A stretch of DNA of 64,000 nucleotides from Liolophura sinensis. Its lineage: Eukaryota > Mollusca > Polyplacophora > Chitonida > Chitonidae. The notes under the pieces are model-generated. The model did no database searches. It saw only the letters and a program-made list of their open reading frames with translations, and was not told the origin of the DNA. Location of the stretch: NCBI RefSeq assembly GCF_032854445.1, contig NC_088304.1, forward strand, positions 19,665,704 through 19,729,703, written 5' to 3'. Positions within the stretch are counted from its first letter, which is position 1; each line of letters begins with the position of its first letter. Shown here one piece after another: positions 19,673-31,904 of the stretch. A program made the translations under genes and the position numbers.

Positions 19673-21265
19673 CATCGGCATATTTCAACATAAAGCATTA
19701 CTTTATTTGAAAGCTTTCATTTTTTTTTATAGTAGGCCAGCCAATGTACAGGTTACCTTAACCTCTTGGAGGTTTGAATGGTTTAATAAGAATTTTAGTA
19801 AGTATTAATAAGTTTAATAAGTATGAGTTTTAGGAATATTCTTATTGCGGATGGCTGATGCCTGCTACATCAGATGACAATCACGCCTATGTTGACGGGT
19901 AGTTCAGAGCATGGAGAAAATAACAGATATACATAAACAGATTTTTTTCCCTTTATAGTTAGAAAAATTGTTGGAAGACAGAAAAACAGTTAAGAAATAA
20001 ACCTGCATTCTTTTATTGCTTTTTTCCAAATGAAATATAAGTTTTTTTTGCGTGTACTTAGGTGTCCAGTATCGCTGGATCCATCTCATTCCCTAGTCGT
20101 TGGCACCGTATCCATACCGCAGTGGTCCAGTATCCTAATATAGCCTTTACGAACCTCCAAACCTTTATGTATTTGGCTGCTTTCTCACGGGATGGGCAAA
20201 CTACGTGTAGGCACCAATACTTAATGGCCATGGAATGTTTGGGGCTGCTTATGAAACATTAAGGATACTCTGATGTGGCATTTGTCAGAAAATGTGCAGA
20301 TCTGTGTTTAGCTGTATATTTATCTCCATTTTAGACTGCACAACAGCCAACCCCCAAAAATGCCAATCAGAACATATAAAGTATAAACACCGTAATGAGA
20401 CTAATTAAATCCTTTTTAATTTCATATATGGCATTATGTTGTAAGGCAATGGCATGGACAAGAATGCGCAGAACTGTCTAAATTTTAAACTTAATGACGC
20501 AGATTATGACACAAGATAACCATTGTCTTGTGCATCCGTTAGGGGCATCCTACCCACGTTTAGGGGAATTTCTGGTAACATCAGCGTCGAACTATTAATC
20601 CAAAGTTTATGGTTTATGCCGGTTATATTTCTGTACCTGCTTAATGGTAGGGAGTGTGATTTTTTGAAAAATCACTGGTGGAGTGCCGTAAATTATCACA
20701 TGAGTGTTGTTTTACATGACAGTTTATATATGTATATAAGAAATACGAAGGGATATACCATGCTTTAGTCCTTGCCATTATCTTTGGTCATAATTAGGTC
20801 AATCTTAATTTCTGGTAGCTTTATATATATTGTATGCGTTCACTGTTTGATAACAGTTGTGTTGAGCCTTTTGTTGTTGTGCTATCTTTAGTATAAACCA
20901 AGATACGATCGAAAGCAAACTTGTTGATATATACATCAAGAGACCCGTAACAAGGATCTGAATGCCATATAGGTATGCAAAGGCACAGACAAGGGACAAT
21001 ACTCCTGACACGTGTACTAAAGAGTTAACTCCCTTTATTTCCATTGTAAATCTGTTTCCCCTGAGTTCCCGCATATGAGGGTCACCGAGTCCACGCCACG
21101 TTTATCGCTTACCTCTTGTAATACTCGAGTCCTACGTTACTAGTTCGTCCACAAATCTTTATCGCAATGGCAGCAATAACCGATAGCTAGACTACACAGT
21201 TTGGGCGCGAATTAGTTCATTGGGGTAAAGGTCTGCTTGGGATGTGTAGTTAATACCGGTACCTT
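19673..21265. other. No supported gene; one hydrophobic 89-codon frame
   Basis: A minus-strand frame at 21074-20805 encodes 89 residues with two hydrophobic stretches (VHVSGVLSLVCAFAYLYGI and LVTGLLMYISTSLLSIVSWF). I do not recognise it, and without splice or homology evidence it stays a candidate. The rest shows nothing. Confidence 0.3.
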
Positions 21266-21267
21266 AT

Positions 21268-21392
21268 TTTTATTTATTTATTTATTTGATAGGTGTTTTA
21301 CGCCGTACTCCAGAATATTTCACTTATACGACGGCGGCCAACATTATGGTCGGAGGAAGCCGGGCATAGCCCGGGGGAAACCCACGACCATC
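21268..21392 (-). mobile_element. SINE family 1, 3' half
   Basis: Tail (TTTATTTATTTATTTGATAG), core (GTTTTACGCCGTACTCCAGA) and body to CCCGGGGGAAACCCACGACC in minus orientation. The head half is missing. It is the first of three SINE pieces within 760 bp. Confidence 0.92.
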
Positions 21393-21482
21393 AATATTTT
21401 CACTCAATGTTAGTGATACTTTCATCCTACAGATATGGGTTTGGTTTGTTGTTAACGAATCCATTTTATTCATTTATGTATC

Positions 21483-21557
21483 TATTTATTTATTTATTTA
21501 TTTATTTGACTGGTGTTTCACGCCTAGATTATTTCGACGTCGGCCAGCATTATGGTT
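21483..21557 (-). mobile_element. SINE family 1, short 3' piece
   Basis: Only the tail, a shortened core (GTGTTTCACGCCTAGATTAT) and GCCAGCATTATGGTTG survive, in minus orientation. Confidence 0.85.
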
Positions 21558-21767
21558 GAAGGGAGCTTTATGCATGAAACGTACATGTGCGGGCAATCTC
21601 ATTTTAATCTCCAGCTCACAGGAAATATCTCAAGTTACGATCAGTTATTTCTGTATCCGCTTTCTATACATCTGAACCAGCTTATGTGCGGTGTGCATTC
21701 TAGTAGTAGGTCATGGACGAGGCATGATACTGGAACCACTCACCTGTCCAGACCTAACTGGCATTTA

Positions 21768-22022
21768 ATTTATTTATTTATTTATTTGATTGGTGTTTTA
21801 CGTTCAAGAATATTTTACTTATACGACGGCGGACAGCATTATTGTGGGTGGAAACCGGGCACAGCCCGGGGGAAACCCACGACCATCCGCAGGTTGCTGC
21901 CAGACCTTCCCACGTACGGCCGGAGAAGAAGCCAGCATGAGCTGGACAGCGATCGCATTGTTGAGACTGGTGGGTCATTACGCTGCGCTAGCGCGCTAAC
22001 CAACTGGGCCACGGAGGCGCCC
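21768..22022 (-). mobile_element. SINE family 1, near full length
   Basis: All parts are present in minus orientation. The box A-like region CGCGCTAACCAACTGGGCCA is preserved, but a ~15-bp deletion removes most of box B (AGCTGGACAGCGATCGC). Imperfect target duplications AACTGGCATTTAA and AATTGGTATTTAA flank it. Confidence 0.92.
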
Positions 22023-22868
22023 CAATTGGTATTTAAATGTTTATAGGATTAGCGGAAGTAAATTAAGACATGATAGCCTTTCTGCTGTGTTAGCTTTATC
22101 ACATATTTTGATAAAACAAAAAATCCCCTTATAAGGCGTGTGCAAATTACAAAAAGTCAGAAAAATGTCGATATATCGTGGACTTTTAGTTATTTATATA
22201 ATTAGACCAATTTAAAAGGGTGGTTTGTATTGTTTATGAAGCAAAGAAAAATTAGCAGTCCACATTTTGTCTATATTTCATGTACACTATTAGCTAAATT
22301 CTCAGTTTACCTGTACATTTACATGTAAGATTTGCAAGGTTTTCAGCTGGGTTGGTAACAGTTTATCAGCAGTTTATATGCCCAGCTGTGTACTTCTTTT
22401 GTTTACGCCCATTTTAACGGTGATTTAAGGTAGATCAGTACAATGTCAGAGCAGATCTTTGATCAGATTTTTTGACTTCCCATCAAGAATACCGGTCATA
22501 GAAAGTTCCGCCAAACACTAAGATTAAAGACTAAGTTATTCCGTAACACTCTTTACAGATTTTAAATGTCTACTTCGAAGTTAGACAAGAAAGAGAAAAA
22601 CACTGTTTTGAAGTGTGTTCAGACGAAATACTTTTTTAAAAATTATTACGACCTGGTGAATTGCTTTAACACACTGGATACTTGACTGGCTTTTTCTGAC
22701 CATATTGTGAACAGTTACGTCGCAAAAGATTTTTGCCACTTGACAAATGCAGAGAGCTAAGCTACAACATTAAAATGCACTGGCATACTTGTATAGAGCC
22801 ATAAATGCATTAACAGAATAGACCCTAAAGCAAATAGTTTCTTAATGGATATATCGTTCGTTGGTGAA
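22023..22868. other. Nothing recognised
   Basis: AT-rich sequence with no domain, SINE or array seen. Confidence 0.4.
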
Positions 22869-23815
22869 GACACTGCTTAGTGTGCAAATGAAACAGTTAG
22901 GCATCATTCATTGTTCTAATGATAACTGGATCCTTGATATCGCGAGAAGATTAGGACACTGCTTAGTGTGCAAATGAAACAGTTAGGCATCATTCATTGT
23001 TCTAATGATAACTGGATCCTTGATATCGCGAGAAGATTAGGACACTGCTTAGTGTGCAAATGAAACAGTTAGGCATCATTCATTGTTCTAATGATGACTG
23101 GATCCTTGATATCGCGAGAAGATTAGGACACCGCTTAGTGTGCAAATGAAACAGTTAGGCATCATTCATTGTTCTAATGATGACTGAATCCTTGATATCG
23201 CGAGAAGATTAGGACACCGCTTAGTGTGCAAATGAAACAGTTAGGCATCATTCATTGTTCTAATGATGACTGGATCCTTGATATCGCGAGAAGATTAGGA
23301 CACTGCTTAGTGTGCAAATGAAACAGTTAGGCATCATTCATTGTTCTAATGATAACTGGATCCTTGATATCGCGAGAAGATTAGGACACTGCTTAGTGTG
23401 CAAATGAAACAGTTAGGCATCATTCATTGTTCTAATGATGACTGGATCCTTGATATCGCGAGAAGATTAGGACACCGCTTAGTGTGCAAATGAAACAGTT
23501 AGGCATCATTCATTGTTCTAATGATGACTGAATCCTTGATATCGCGAGAAGATTAGGACACTGCTTAGTGTGCAAATGAAACAGTTAGGCATCATTCATT
23601 GTTCTAATGATGACTGGATCCTTGATATCGCGAGAAGATTAGGACACCGCTTAGTGTGCAAATGAAACAGTTAGGCATCATTCATTGTTCTAATGATGAC
23701 TGAATCCTTGATATCGCGAGAAGATTAGGACACTGCTTAGTGTGCAAATGAAACAGTTAGGCATCATTCATTGTTCTAATGATGACTGAATCCCTGATAT
23801 TGCGAGATTAGGTTC
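22869..23815. repeat. 86-bp tandem array, 11 units
   Basis: Eleven units of exactly 86 bp begin GACACTGCTTAGTGTGCAAA and end ATCGCGAGAAGATTAG; the last unit is diverged and shortened. Sequence identity between units is very high. Three sites vary: CACTGC or CACCGC, ATAACTG or ATGACTG, and TGGATCC or TGAATCC. Their combinations give a three-unit pattern (units 2-4) repeated at units 6-8. There is no coding frame. Confidence 0.96.
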
Positions 23816-25945
23816 GTGGAACATCCTACAACAACCGGTGGACATAAGGCAAGAGGACTTGAACACGAACAAATTTCAAAACAGTAACATGGCTGCTAGT
23901 TCAGTAGCATTTTCACCATGACAAAGACTTGACTGTGCTATCCAGATGTGCTTGTGACTAGCCTGTAACTACTACTTGAAGATTTTCTAAGGATACACCA
24001 ACTACTTCTAGAGCCTTCCACCCAAAAAGTTGTTTGATAGATCCCAGGATGATAGATCTAATGATCTCCTTACGGATGAAATTGTGCGCGCAGACAAACA
24101 AAGAGGTCTCAAGGATTATCATGTAGACGCAGTTGTTCTCTAATGGACGAAAACAAACGAGCCTCCTATCGAGTTTGCTTAGCTTGGTGTAGATGGGAGG
24201 AGACTTAGAATAACAATCCAAAAACTTCTTTGCCCTACACAAGACGGACCTCAACGCTGCAGTGATGCAGTAGAAGCTTTAGATTGTACACGAAGAGGAA
24301 CCTTCCTCCAGAAAAAGCAGTGTGAATCCACCACAATCATTCCTCCAGAAGTAGAATTAAAAACTCTTCTCATAAGGAATGTTCTTCTAAATCAAAAAGT
24401 TCTTCGCTTGACAGATTTTATGTAAAACCCAATACGTCCACAACAATCATTATTTCAGAGTGAGTTGGATTAATCACTTAATTTCGTTTTTCGGATGAGA
24501 AGGGAAACACCTTGTGTTCCGTAATTAAAGCTCCCATGCAATTAACACATGAAATTAAGGAGCATGATGTTGATTAAACATCCATGGCACCCATTCACAG
24601 ATAAATTAGAATGTGAATGTTTCTCTGGAAGAATCAAAAGTCTTACAGTTTCATTTGGTGTTTGGGGTCATGGAAAGACTGTGTGCCATTTCGAATATAC
24701 GATTTGGGTATTTAGACATGAAGTGAACAGTTAATTATTAACACAACCACGATAGAATGTAGTAAAATTTTACAAAACATAAACTTTATGATTTCTGTCG
24801 TTTCCTGGCTGCAAAAAAAAATCCTGATGCAGTCCTTATCACCCTTGGACCTCACCCCTCTCCCAACCGATATAGGGCTAAAATGTCATCTTTCATCAGC
24901 AAATCTGCCATTATGTTTGAGAAGAGCAGCTTGAATTAGTTCAGGAAGCATTCCTAAAGGTAAACGCTCTGTTCATGAGTTGACTGAGGGTTCAAATAGC
25001 GCCGTTATTGTATGACTGTTGGCAATATATGAGTTAGCACGTTGAACAATAGGTGCATTTATTAAAAGGGCCATAACCCATACAAAGCCATCTATCTGTG
25101 AGAGCTACCGTATCAAAACATCAACTAAAGACATGTACCATCTTGAAAATAGCAAGGAGATTTGGCCAACCTGGAAGGTACCAATATGTTAAATTTTGGG
25201 CCTTGGCTCATGAGCTATAGGCGTCGTTATTTCGTCAATCCCTGGACAATATGCATTTGGTATAAACAGTACTGTTTGTTTGTTTTATTGTGGTTTGACG
25301 TCGCTTTCAACATTGTTTTCGAGGTCATATCTCATTTACTAGGCTGACGTGCTATTCGTCCACTACGCGCTATACGCTGTACCGCAGACGGTTTGTATGA
25401 ACACTAAATGGATGACAGGGTCAAGATACAAGTTAAGCCCTACCCTCTATAACACTGTCTATCAGCACCTACTGAGTGCCGTCTGTGTGACGTTATTTTG
25501 CTGAGATTTAAACCTGGTTGCCCCGATGATGTTTGTATTACTAGACAAAGTTCTGTTTTTGTGCCTGTTTTATTAACCACGTATAAGCCGTAGTTTATTC
25601 CACACACAGACGACGGTAGTCAGGCTTGATGTGTGAAGCCGCAATCCACAGTATCTGGTTAACTTCTTCACTTTCTTGATGTGCCTTTTCTTCTAACTGT
25701 ACTATGATAAAACACACCCTTGAGTTTAACTAGAGATAAAATCAGGGGAAATCGGGGTATGGTGAAGAGGTTGTAATCTTTTTCAGATTATACCATTATA
25801 CACACAGCTTATCCCCTGGTAAGTGTGCTGAGCATTGATGTACGGCTTCGTATAGGCGACATACCACTGACAAGGCTTTGTGTGAAACCGTCGATGTGCA
25901 TGGGTGATCGGACGTCCTGTGCGCCCTCGTGCTCTTGCTGAAATG
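23816..25945. other. No supported gene
   Basis: A 98-codon minus-strand frame at 24254-23958 has no recognisable domain. Nothing else stands out in these 2.1 kb. Confidence 0.35.
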
Positions 25946-25947
25946 TT

Positions 25948-26080
25948 ATTATTTTATTATTTGATTGGTGTTTTACACCGTAGTCAAGAATATTTCACTT
26001 ATACGACGGCGGCCACCATTATGGTGGGTGAAAACACGCAGAGCCCGGGGGGAACTTGTTGACAGACCTCCCCACCTTAC
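25948..26080 (-). mobile_element. SINE family 1, 3' half
   Basis: Tail, core (TGGTGTTTTACACCGTAGTC) and body (GCCACCATTATGGTGGGTGA, CAGAGCCCGGGG), then loss of similarity after GACAGACCTCCCCACC. Minus orientation. Confidence 0.9.
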
Positions 26081-26293
26081 ATATGTACATGCGCTATGTG
26101 ATTTAATCGGGCCCATTCACGATATTGCCAGGTTCTTGTAGATGATACGATGGGCACTGATATCTAGAGGCATGCCATGTAACCTCCGGCAAGTCATGTT
26201 TATCATCTCTACTGTTAGTTCCACCGATAACGCGCATAGTCTCAGGCTGCTGGTCTCACATCCAGGCTGTGAAAATATAGGTCATATTAAATA

Positions 26294-26567
26294 TTTAGTT
26301 ATTTATTTATTTATTTGATTGGTGTTTTACGCCGTACTCAAGAATATTTCACTTATACGACGGCGGCCAGCATTATGGTGGGTGGAAACCGGGCAGAGCC
26401 CGGGGGAAACCCACGACCATCCGCAGGTTGCTGTCAGACCTTCCCACATACGGCCGGAGAGGAAGCCAGCATGAGCTAGACTTGAACTCACAGCGACCGC
26501 ATTGGTGAGAGGCTCCTGGGTCATTACGCTGCGCTAGCGCGCTAACCGACTGAGCCACGGAGGCCCC
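26294..26567 (-). mobile_element. SINE family 1, full length with 12-bp TSD
   Basis: One of the best preserved copies. In sense, GGGGCCTCCGTGGCTCAGTC, GGTTAGCGCGCTAGCGCAGC, GTGAGTTCAAGTC, the CGGCCGTATGTGGGAAGGTC body and GAGTACGGCGTAAAACACC are all intact. Perfect target duplications TCATATTAAATA lie at 26282-26293 and 26568-26579, so this is a fairly recent insertion. Confidence 0.96.
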
Positions 26568-26736
26568 TCATATTAAATAAGCTCTCTCGATGTTAGCCTT
26601 TGCCATCAATGTTTCTTTCAGAAGATGGCGACTCGGCACACCCTGACACAACCACAGATTTAAGAAAACGGAGTTCGGTTTTTCAGTCTCCGGTATGTGG
26701 GTTTTAAAACAGGCCCGAAGTACTGATCAGTTCTTG

Positions 26737-27727
26737 TTAAAGGATACATGAAAAAGAACTCTAGAACAAAAGTTATGTTTCTATGCCATATGTAGAAAAT
26801 TATGCCCAACAATTTTCAGTTTTGGGAGTATTTTTTATACATGTTAATTACCTCTCTATACTATGCATATTTTCCGCCAGTGGTCGCATTTTTCGAAAAT
26901 TACGTCATCGTTGATCTTGCTCAGAGCTCGGTGAACACCGCCGAAGTGCCCCGAGCCCGGTGAATCGTGACAATCCCCGGTACATTTAACTGATCAGTCA
27001 GCGTCACTTTTTTTTTCGCTGAGATTGCCTCAAGTCAACTACATATTCATTCATAAATATTTCCTACTCTCAGGGATGGTTTCTTATGCCATTATTAGCT
27101 GTTCCAAAAAGTGTGGGATGATTTCGGGCGTCAGATTCTTCCGATTTCCACTTGATGTGACATTTCGACATGAATGGAAAATGAAGCGATCCATATTTCC
27201 CCCAAATGACTGGATAAGAATGCTCTAAGCAGCCACTGTCAAACTCCTCTATTAAATGATCGTAGATTTTTTTGTTCAAACTGATACTGTTGTATGTTGA
27301 ATGATGTGTGTTCCATGGTGTGTAAATTTACGTTGGTCTCTGTTCACTGACTGTCGCCTGGCTGCCACAGCCCTATATACACGCACATGTTTAAACAGTG
27401 TGGGCAAGCTGACATATACTGAGGCACTGCATGGCTTCTGTGTGTTGGCTTAGCGCCCCCAATCCCCCGCGTCCCTATACACCCGCTCTCATTTGGCGCC
27501 CATCCCCCACGGAGTTCTTTTAAAGCAGGGTTCACCGTTGACGCCACCGCTGCAAGCTACTTAATTTCTGGACTGACCACTTGGGCCTTAAGAAAACTGA
27601 ACTTTGAAGCTATTTTTACCCCGCAAAAGCCAGAGTTGAATTTTTTTTGTACTGTTATATATATGTTATTCCACATCCTAATCTGCATATTAAGGAACAA
27701 AACCAAAGCGTTTTATGTACCCTGTGA
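26737..27727 (+). mobile_element. Kolobok-like TTAA element carrying a THAP-like remnant
   Basis: The left end is TTAA plus AGGATACATGAAA at 26737; the right end is a decayed TTTATGTACCCT near 27713-27725. The internal blocks TGCATATTTTCCGCCAGTGG (26873) and CTTAATTTCTGGACTGACCA (27563) are shared with 63358-63485 and 17480-17836. In those copies the two blocks are about 100-130 bp apart; here they are about 690 bp apart. The extra sequence holds the THAP-like frame, so this copy is probably less deleted. Confidence 0.65.
27076..27228 (+). pseudogene. THAP-domain-like coding remnant
   Basis: ATG at 27076 opens a 50-codon frame starting MVSYAIISCSKKCG, then GVRFFRFPLDVTFRHEW. This fits the THAP zinc-finger pattern (MxxxC-x-C start, then a G-V-x-F-x-x-F-P block and a basic W). 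The first zinc cysteine appears to be alanine, and the later cysteine and CxxH are not found before the stop. A polypyrimidine-AG (CCTACTCTCAG) sits just before the ATG. THAP domains occur in P-element and Kolobok transposases; TTAA at the element ends favours Kolobok. Too short to be functional. Confidence 0.5.
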
Positions 27728-27839
27728 GGGGTTAGAAATGAATTTGACCACTGTTTGGAAACGGTATTTGGAAATGTGACTTGACAACTGGATTTGGTAA
27801 ATAATCTTACCTAGCTCTTTCCAAATAAAAAAAAACACA

Positions 27840-28480
27840 AACACTCCAGGTCAGAACGGCCAAGAGTTACGGCATATGCCGAGGACAATCAAATTCGGCT
27901 ACGTCATTTGCGTAATCGATTCACGACCTCAATGTCAACCGTCAACGTCAACGTGGGCAGAATTTAAACTTCGCTGGAACCAAAGACAATGGAATAGGGA
28001 TGTGCTTAGCGACGAATTACATTTTACGCTGCGATCTGCTGACAGAAGGGCGTCAGCGTGGCGTCGGAGCGGTGAACGTTGGTGCTGCGTACAGGAAGTT
28101 GATCGATCTCGTGGCATTGGGCTATGGTTTGGAGAACTCGCGGGAACGTGTACTCACGTCTTTTTTAACGTTTCTTTATTCCTGGAGATCTTAGTGCAGC
28201 GGCCCTTGTCCCGCAGCTGGCGCCGTTCATGGCTGCTCATGGCCTTCAGTTCAAACATGACAATGCGGCACCACCCACAGCTGTTTTGACACGAAATTTC
28301 CTGGAAATTGTGGGTATTGACGTCATGGAAAGGCCATCAAAATCACCTGACCTCAATCCTAAGACCTGGGTGTCATTGTGGTAGAGCAATGGAGCAGGTT
28401 GCATAATGCTGTGTTCACGGGTGTAGGGCAGTCAATGAGACGACGTTGCCTTACTGTTGTGAATACGAGGGAGGGACATA
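27840..28480 (+). mobile_element. Tc1/mariner-type transposase remnant
   Basis: In broken plus frames I read WNRDVLSDELHFTL (first catalytic Asp region), a VWRR-like block with RSGERWCC and QEVDR, then the typical PLSRSW-like frame-shifted part. After a shift come FKHDNAAPPTA (second Asp; family pattern QxDNAxPH) and SPDLNPKTWVSLW (third acidic position; family pattern SPDLNPIEHxW). Frameshifts and stops show it is dead. Terminal inverted repeats were not found. Confidence 0.85.
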
Positions 28481-28954
28481 CGTGGTACGGAACAAGCTCC
28501 AATATAGATGGCTAGTCCGTGTGAAGTCAAAACGTGGACTCATCATGCTACTGTTGATTGTGGGTGGTGCACCAAGCGCACCTTTATGCCCAATCCTGTT
28601 TTATTGTATGCCCATTACGTCCTAGCTTATTTGATCAAGCTCAATTCAGATTTATCTATTAGCAGCACACTTTGTTCTTATCGGTATGTTTGGAACATAC
28701 AGTGACACGTAAAGTTGTAGTTGTTTATGGTATGAACTTCTCATTGTCCACATTCACAGCACGAAACCCAAATCAAATCTTGTCGTCAACTTTCGGGCTT
28801 GACGCTTAGATGAACTAAATTACCCTCTATTAAGAGCCTTCTTTACATCTGTTGTATTTTTCCACAAATACATTTTATTTCAGTTTAGTCAGCATTTATA
28901 AACTATAAACCAAAAACGACAACTCATAAACTAGCACGCTAAACAACTGGGATA
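28481..28954. other. Nothing recognised
   Basis: No supported feature beyond the end of the transposase remnant. Confidence 0.4.
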
Positions 28955-29160
28955 CTGGTGTCATTCATTCGCCTAGAGCAATCCTTGCGTCTATCCATGA
29001 TCATTCAAAACTGTCGACTGCTTCTCTTTGCATAAATTCGTCTAAATATTGTACTTTGCATGCCTTCTTTGGTGGTTTGTGTTGAACGCTGTTTTGGGAA
29101 TTAGCCTTGCGATTATTGATCTGAAACGTCCATTTTGGCTGGTGACTAGTATATGAATGT
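28955..29160 (+). repeat. Unnamed dispersed repeat D, copy 2
   Basis: GCCTAGAGCAATCCTTGCGT, GACTGCTTCTCTTTGCATAA, GGTGGTTTGTGTTGAACGCT, TTGCGATTATTGATCTG and GTCCATTTTGGCTGG match 15690-15905 in order. Confidence 0.65.
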
Positions 29161-29263
29161 TTGTTTTGACGCATAGGTTTTATTTTTTACTGCTGGAGTC
29201 ACTCACTACATGTTTCCGCCTGAAGTTTACATATAAAACATTGTGGAGATGTGTCTTCTCAGT

Positions 29264-30290
29264 GTATTTGGAGATCTGGGCAAAAAGAGATGAGCTGGAG
29301 AACTTGGTTGACCAGAGATCTGGGTGAAAAGAGATAGGCTGGTAAACTGGGTAAACCAGAGATCTGGGCAAGAAGAGATGAGCTGGAGAACTTGGTTGAC
29401 CAGAGATCTGGGCACGAAGAGATGGGCTGGAGATCTGGAATGACCAGAGATCTAGATGAGAAGAGATGGGCTGGAGATGTGGAATGACCAGAGGTCTGGA
29501 CAAGAAGAGATGAGCTGAAGAACTTGGCTGACCGGAGATCAAGGCACGAAGATATGAGCTGGAGATCTGGAATGACCAGAGGTCTGGACAAGAAGAGATG
29601 AGCTGGAGAACTTGGTTGACCGGAGATCTAGGCACGAAGAGATGGGCTGGAGATGTGGAATGACCAAGGGTCTGGACAAGAAGAGATGAGCTGGAGAACT
29701 TGGTTGACCGGAGATCTAGGCACGAAGAGATGGGCTGGAGATGTGGAATGACCAGGGGTCTGGACAAGAAGAGATGAGCTGAAGAACTTGGCTGACCGGA
29801 GATCTAGGCACGAAGAGATGGGCTGGAGATGTGGAATGACCAGGGGTCTGGACAAGAAGAGATGAGCTGAAGAACTTGGCTGACCGGAGATCTAGGCACG
29901 AAGAGATGAGCTGGAGATCTGGAAAGACCGGAGATCTGGACGAAAAGAGATGTGCTGAAGAACTTGGTTGACCGGAGATCTAGGCACGAAGAGATGAGCT
30001 GGAGATCTGGAAAGACCAGAGGTCTGGACGAGAAGAGATTTACTGAAGAATTTGGTTGACCGGAGATCTAGGCACGAAGAGATGGGCTGGAGATCTGGAA
30101 AGACCAGAGGTTTGGACAAGAAGAGATGAGCTGGAGAATTTAGTTGACCGGAGATCTAGAAAAGAAGAGATGGGCTGGAGAACTTGGCTGATCAGAGATC
30201 TGGGCAAGAAGAGCTGGGCTGGAGAACTGGGTTTACTAGACATCTGGGCAAGATTAGATGGGCTTGAAGCCCAGGTTTGCCAATTGATTG
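29264..30290. repeat. 44-bp minisatellite with 88-bp higher-order unit
   Basis: About 23 units of 44 bp, for example GAGATCTAGGCACGAAGAGA followed by TGGGCTGGAGATGTGGAATGACCA in two halves. In much of the array two variants alternate: one with GCACGAAGAG..GTGGAATG, one with GACAAGAAGAG..AACTTGGCTG. This gives an 88-bp dimer. Long minus frames (up to 195 codons at 29767-29180) arise because three units make 132 bp; they are not treated as a gene. Confidence 0.94.
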
Positions 30291-31900
30291 GAAACTAGGT
30301 GTGGTCAGGGGTTGAGAGACAGATATTGTCCCAGAGTTTGAGAATTACTCGTGGTTAAGCCGTTACGAATTGTTTGAGGCCAGAGGAATTTAACGAATGA
30401 TCTGCGTTGTGCGTAGCACGAGGAAAGCTGGGCAACTTAGCCTGGTCAGGGAGATTAACTTGGCCAGGAGATTGAGGCTGGTATGTCAGAGAATTAGAGA
30501 AGTAGCGTCAGGTCTAGTCAGGTGACAGGACACTGGCGAAGACAAGGAACTTGGGGGACTGGTATCATTCGGCCACTCCAGGACTAGAATTTGTCAGGTG
30601 GCTAGAAACTGGGCGTGGTTAGATTGGTTTTGAAAATGGGTTGACCAGTGGTCTCGTCAATAAAACATATGGCTGGGACTCAAAGCCATGTTTGTTTGAG
30701 TAGGAAGTGAGATGGCCTACAGCCTGTGCGAGAAGAAAATTACGGAGACTTGGAGAAGTGTGTTTTTTTTTCAGGTGGTTTGGAACTTGGGTAGATCAGT
30801 GACACTAAGGGAAGAGTTTTATCAGTGGGTCAATCAGCTACGAAAGAACGGGCTCTTGAAAGACTGGGGTTGTCCCTGAAGTGGAAAACATAGTTTGGAT
30901 ATGTTGTCATTGACTAGGTGTTTCCATGATATTGAGTGAAGAGGTTTATTAAATAGCTTAGGGAACGGTAATTGGACAGGAAGATGAAGAATTAGATTGA
31001 GTCTCACAGCTGTAAATTATTCATGGAAAATAGCTTTGGAATGTGGATGGGAAACTGTAAACTCGTGTAAAGGAGGTTCATGGAATGGGTTTCGACAATG
31101 ATTTGGCAACAGGAAAAAAGCGGGAGATCCATGTCTGCTGAGATTTGGTGGTTGGAAAACAGAAAATATTATCCTCATGGTGGATAACTGACTTTTGACC
31201 AGGAGGTAGGGTTTGTCACAGTTGACAACCTTGGAAAATTAGACCACCATTTGCAGACACAAACGCTTCTTGAATGTAAGAAGTCGCTGGCCTGTGCATC
31301 CAGGTCGAGTGACCTGTCGATGGTTGGCAGTAAGATCTCAGGCACTGGTAAACATCCAGCAATAATGCGTAATTGTGAATCCGGAGGATTAAACTTAAAA
31401 ACTGTCACGAAAAGCCCTTCTGAATAAGCATTCATAAGTGTGAACTGTTTTTGTCTATGTCGCGTACATATAAGTTGCAGAACTGGTTTCAGTCATACGA
31501 CGGAAAACGTGGCGTTGTTCGGGGCTTGAGGGCTGAAATTGGGCAAGAAATGTTTAAGCATCAGACGGTTTTGATTTACATGTAGGAAATTTTTAGGAAA
31601 GTTTCTATTTTGGGAAGCCGGCTGGAGCAGGGAATCGAGTCAAGGAATGAGTATTGTGTGTGAATGGAAGGAAATATATTGATCTATATTGATCTATTAT
31701 CCAAGTTCCAAGAATAAGGAAAAAGGCTGGTGCAGAATGGGGCTTGGTTAGGGCTGGGCATTGGTTGTGCAAGAAGAGGTTTGGAAGAAATGACACGATC
31801 GATGATCTGAACAAGTGTGGTAGGGAAGCAGGATAGCGGCGAGCCTTTTTCAGGTGCGTTGGGTATTGGGTGTACAGTTGAAACGATTGAAAACCGTCTT
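30291..31900. other. No gene; decayed echoes of the 44-bp array at left
   Basis: GGCTGG, GAACTTGG and GGTCAGG-like words persist to about 30700 and probably are old array units. The rest shows no domain or repeat that I can name. Confidence 0.4.
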
Positions 31901-31904
31901 GGGA

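Noticed and set aside
29180-30243. Leu/Ser-rich minus-strand frames over the 44-bp array
   Set aside because: Several overlapping frames all stay open with similar composition, as expected from a repeat. There is no start context, splice signal or unique flanking domain.
29264-30290. Origin of replication or centromeric satellite
   Set aside because: The array is only 1 kb with 44-bp units and sits among ordinary dispersed repeats; nothing supports either role.
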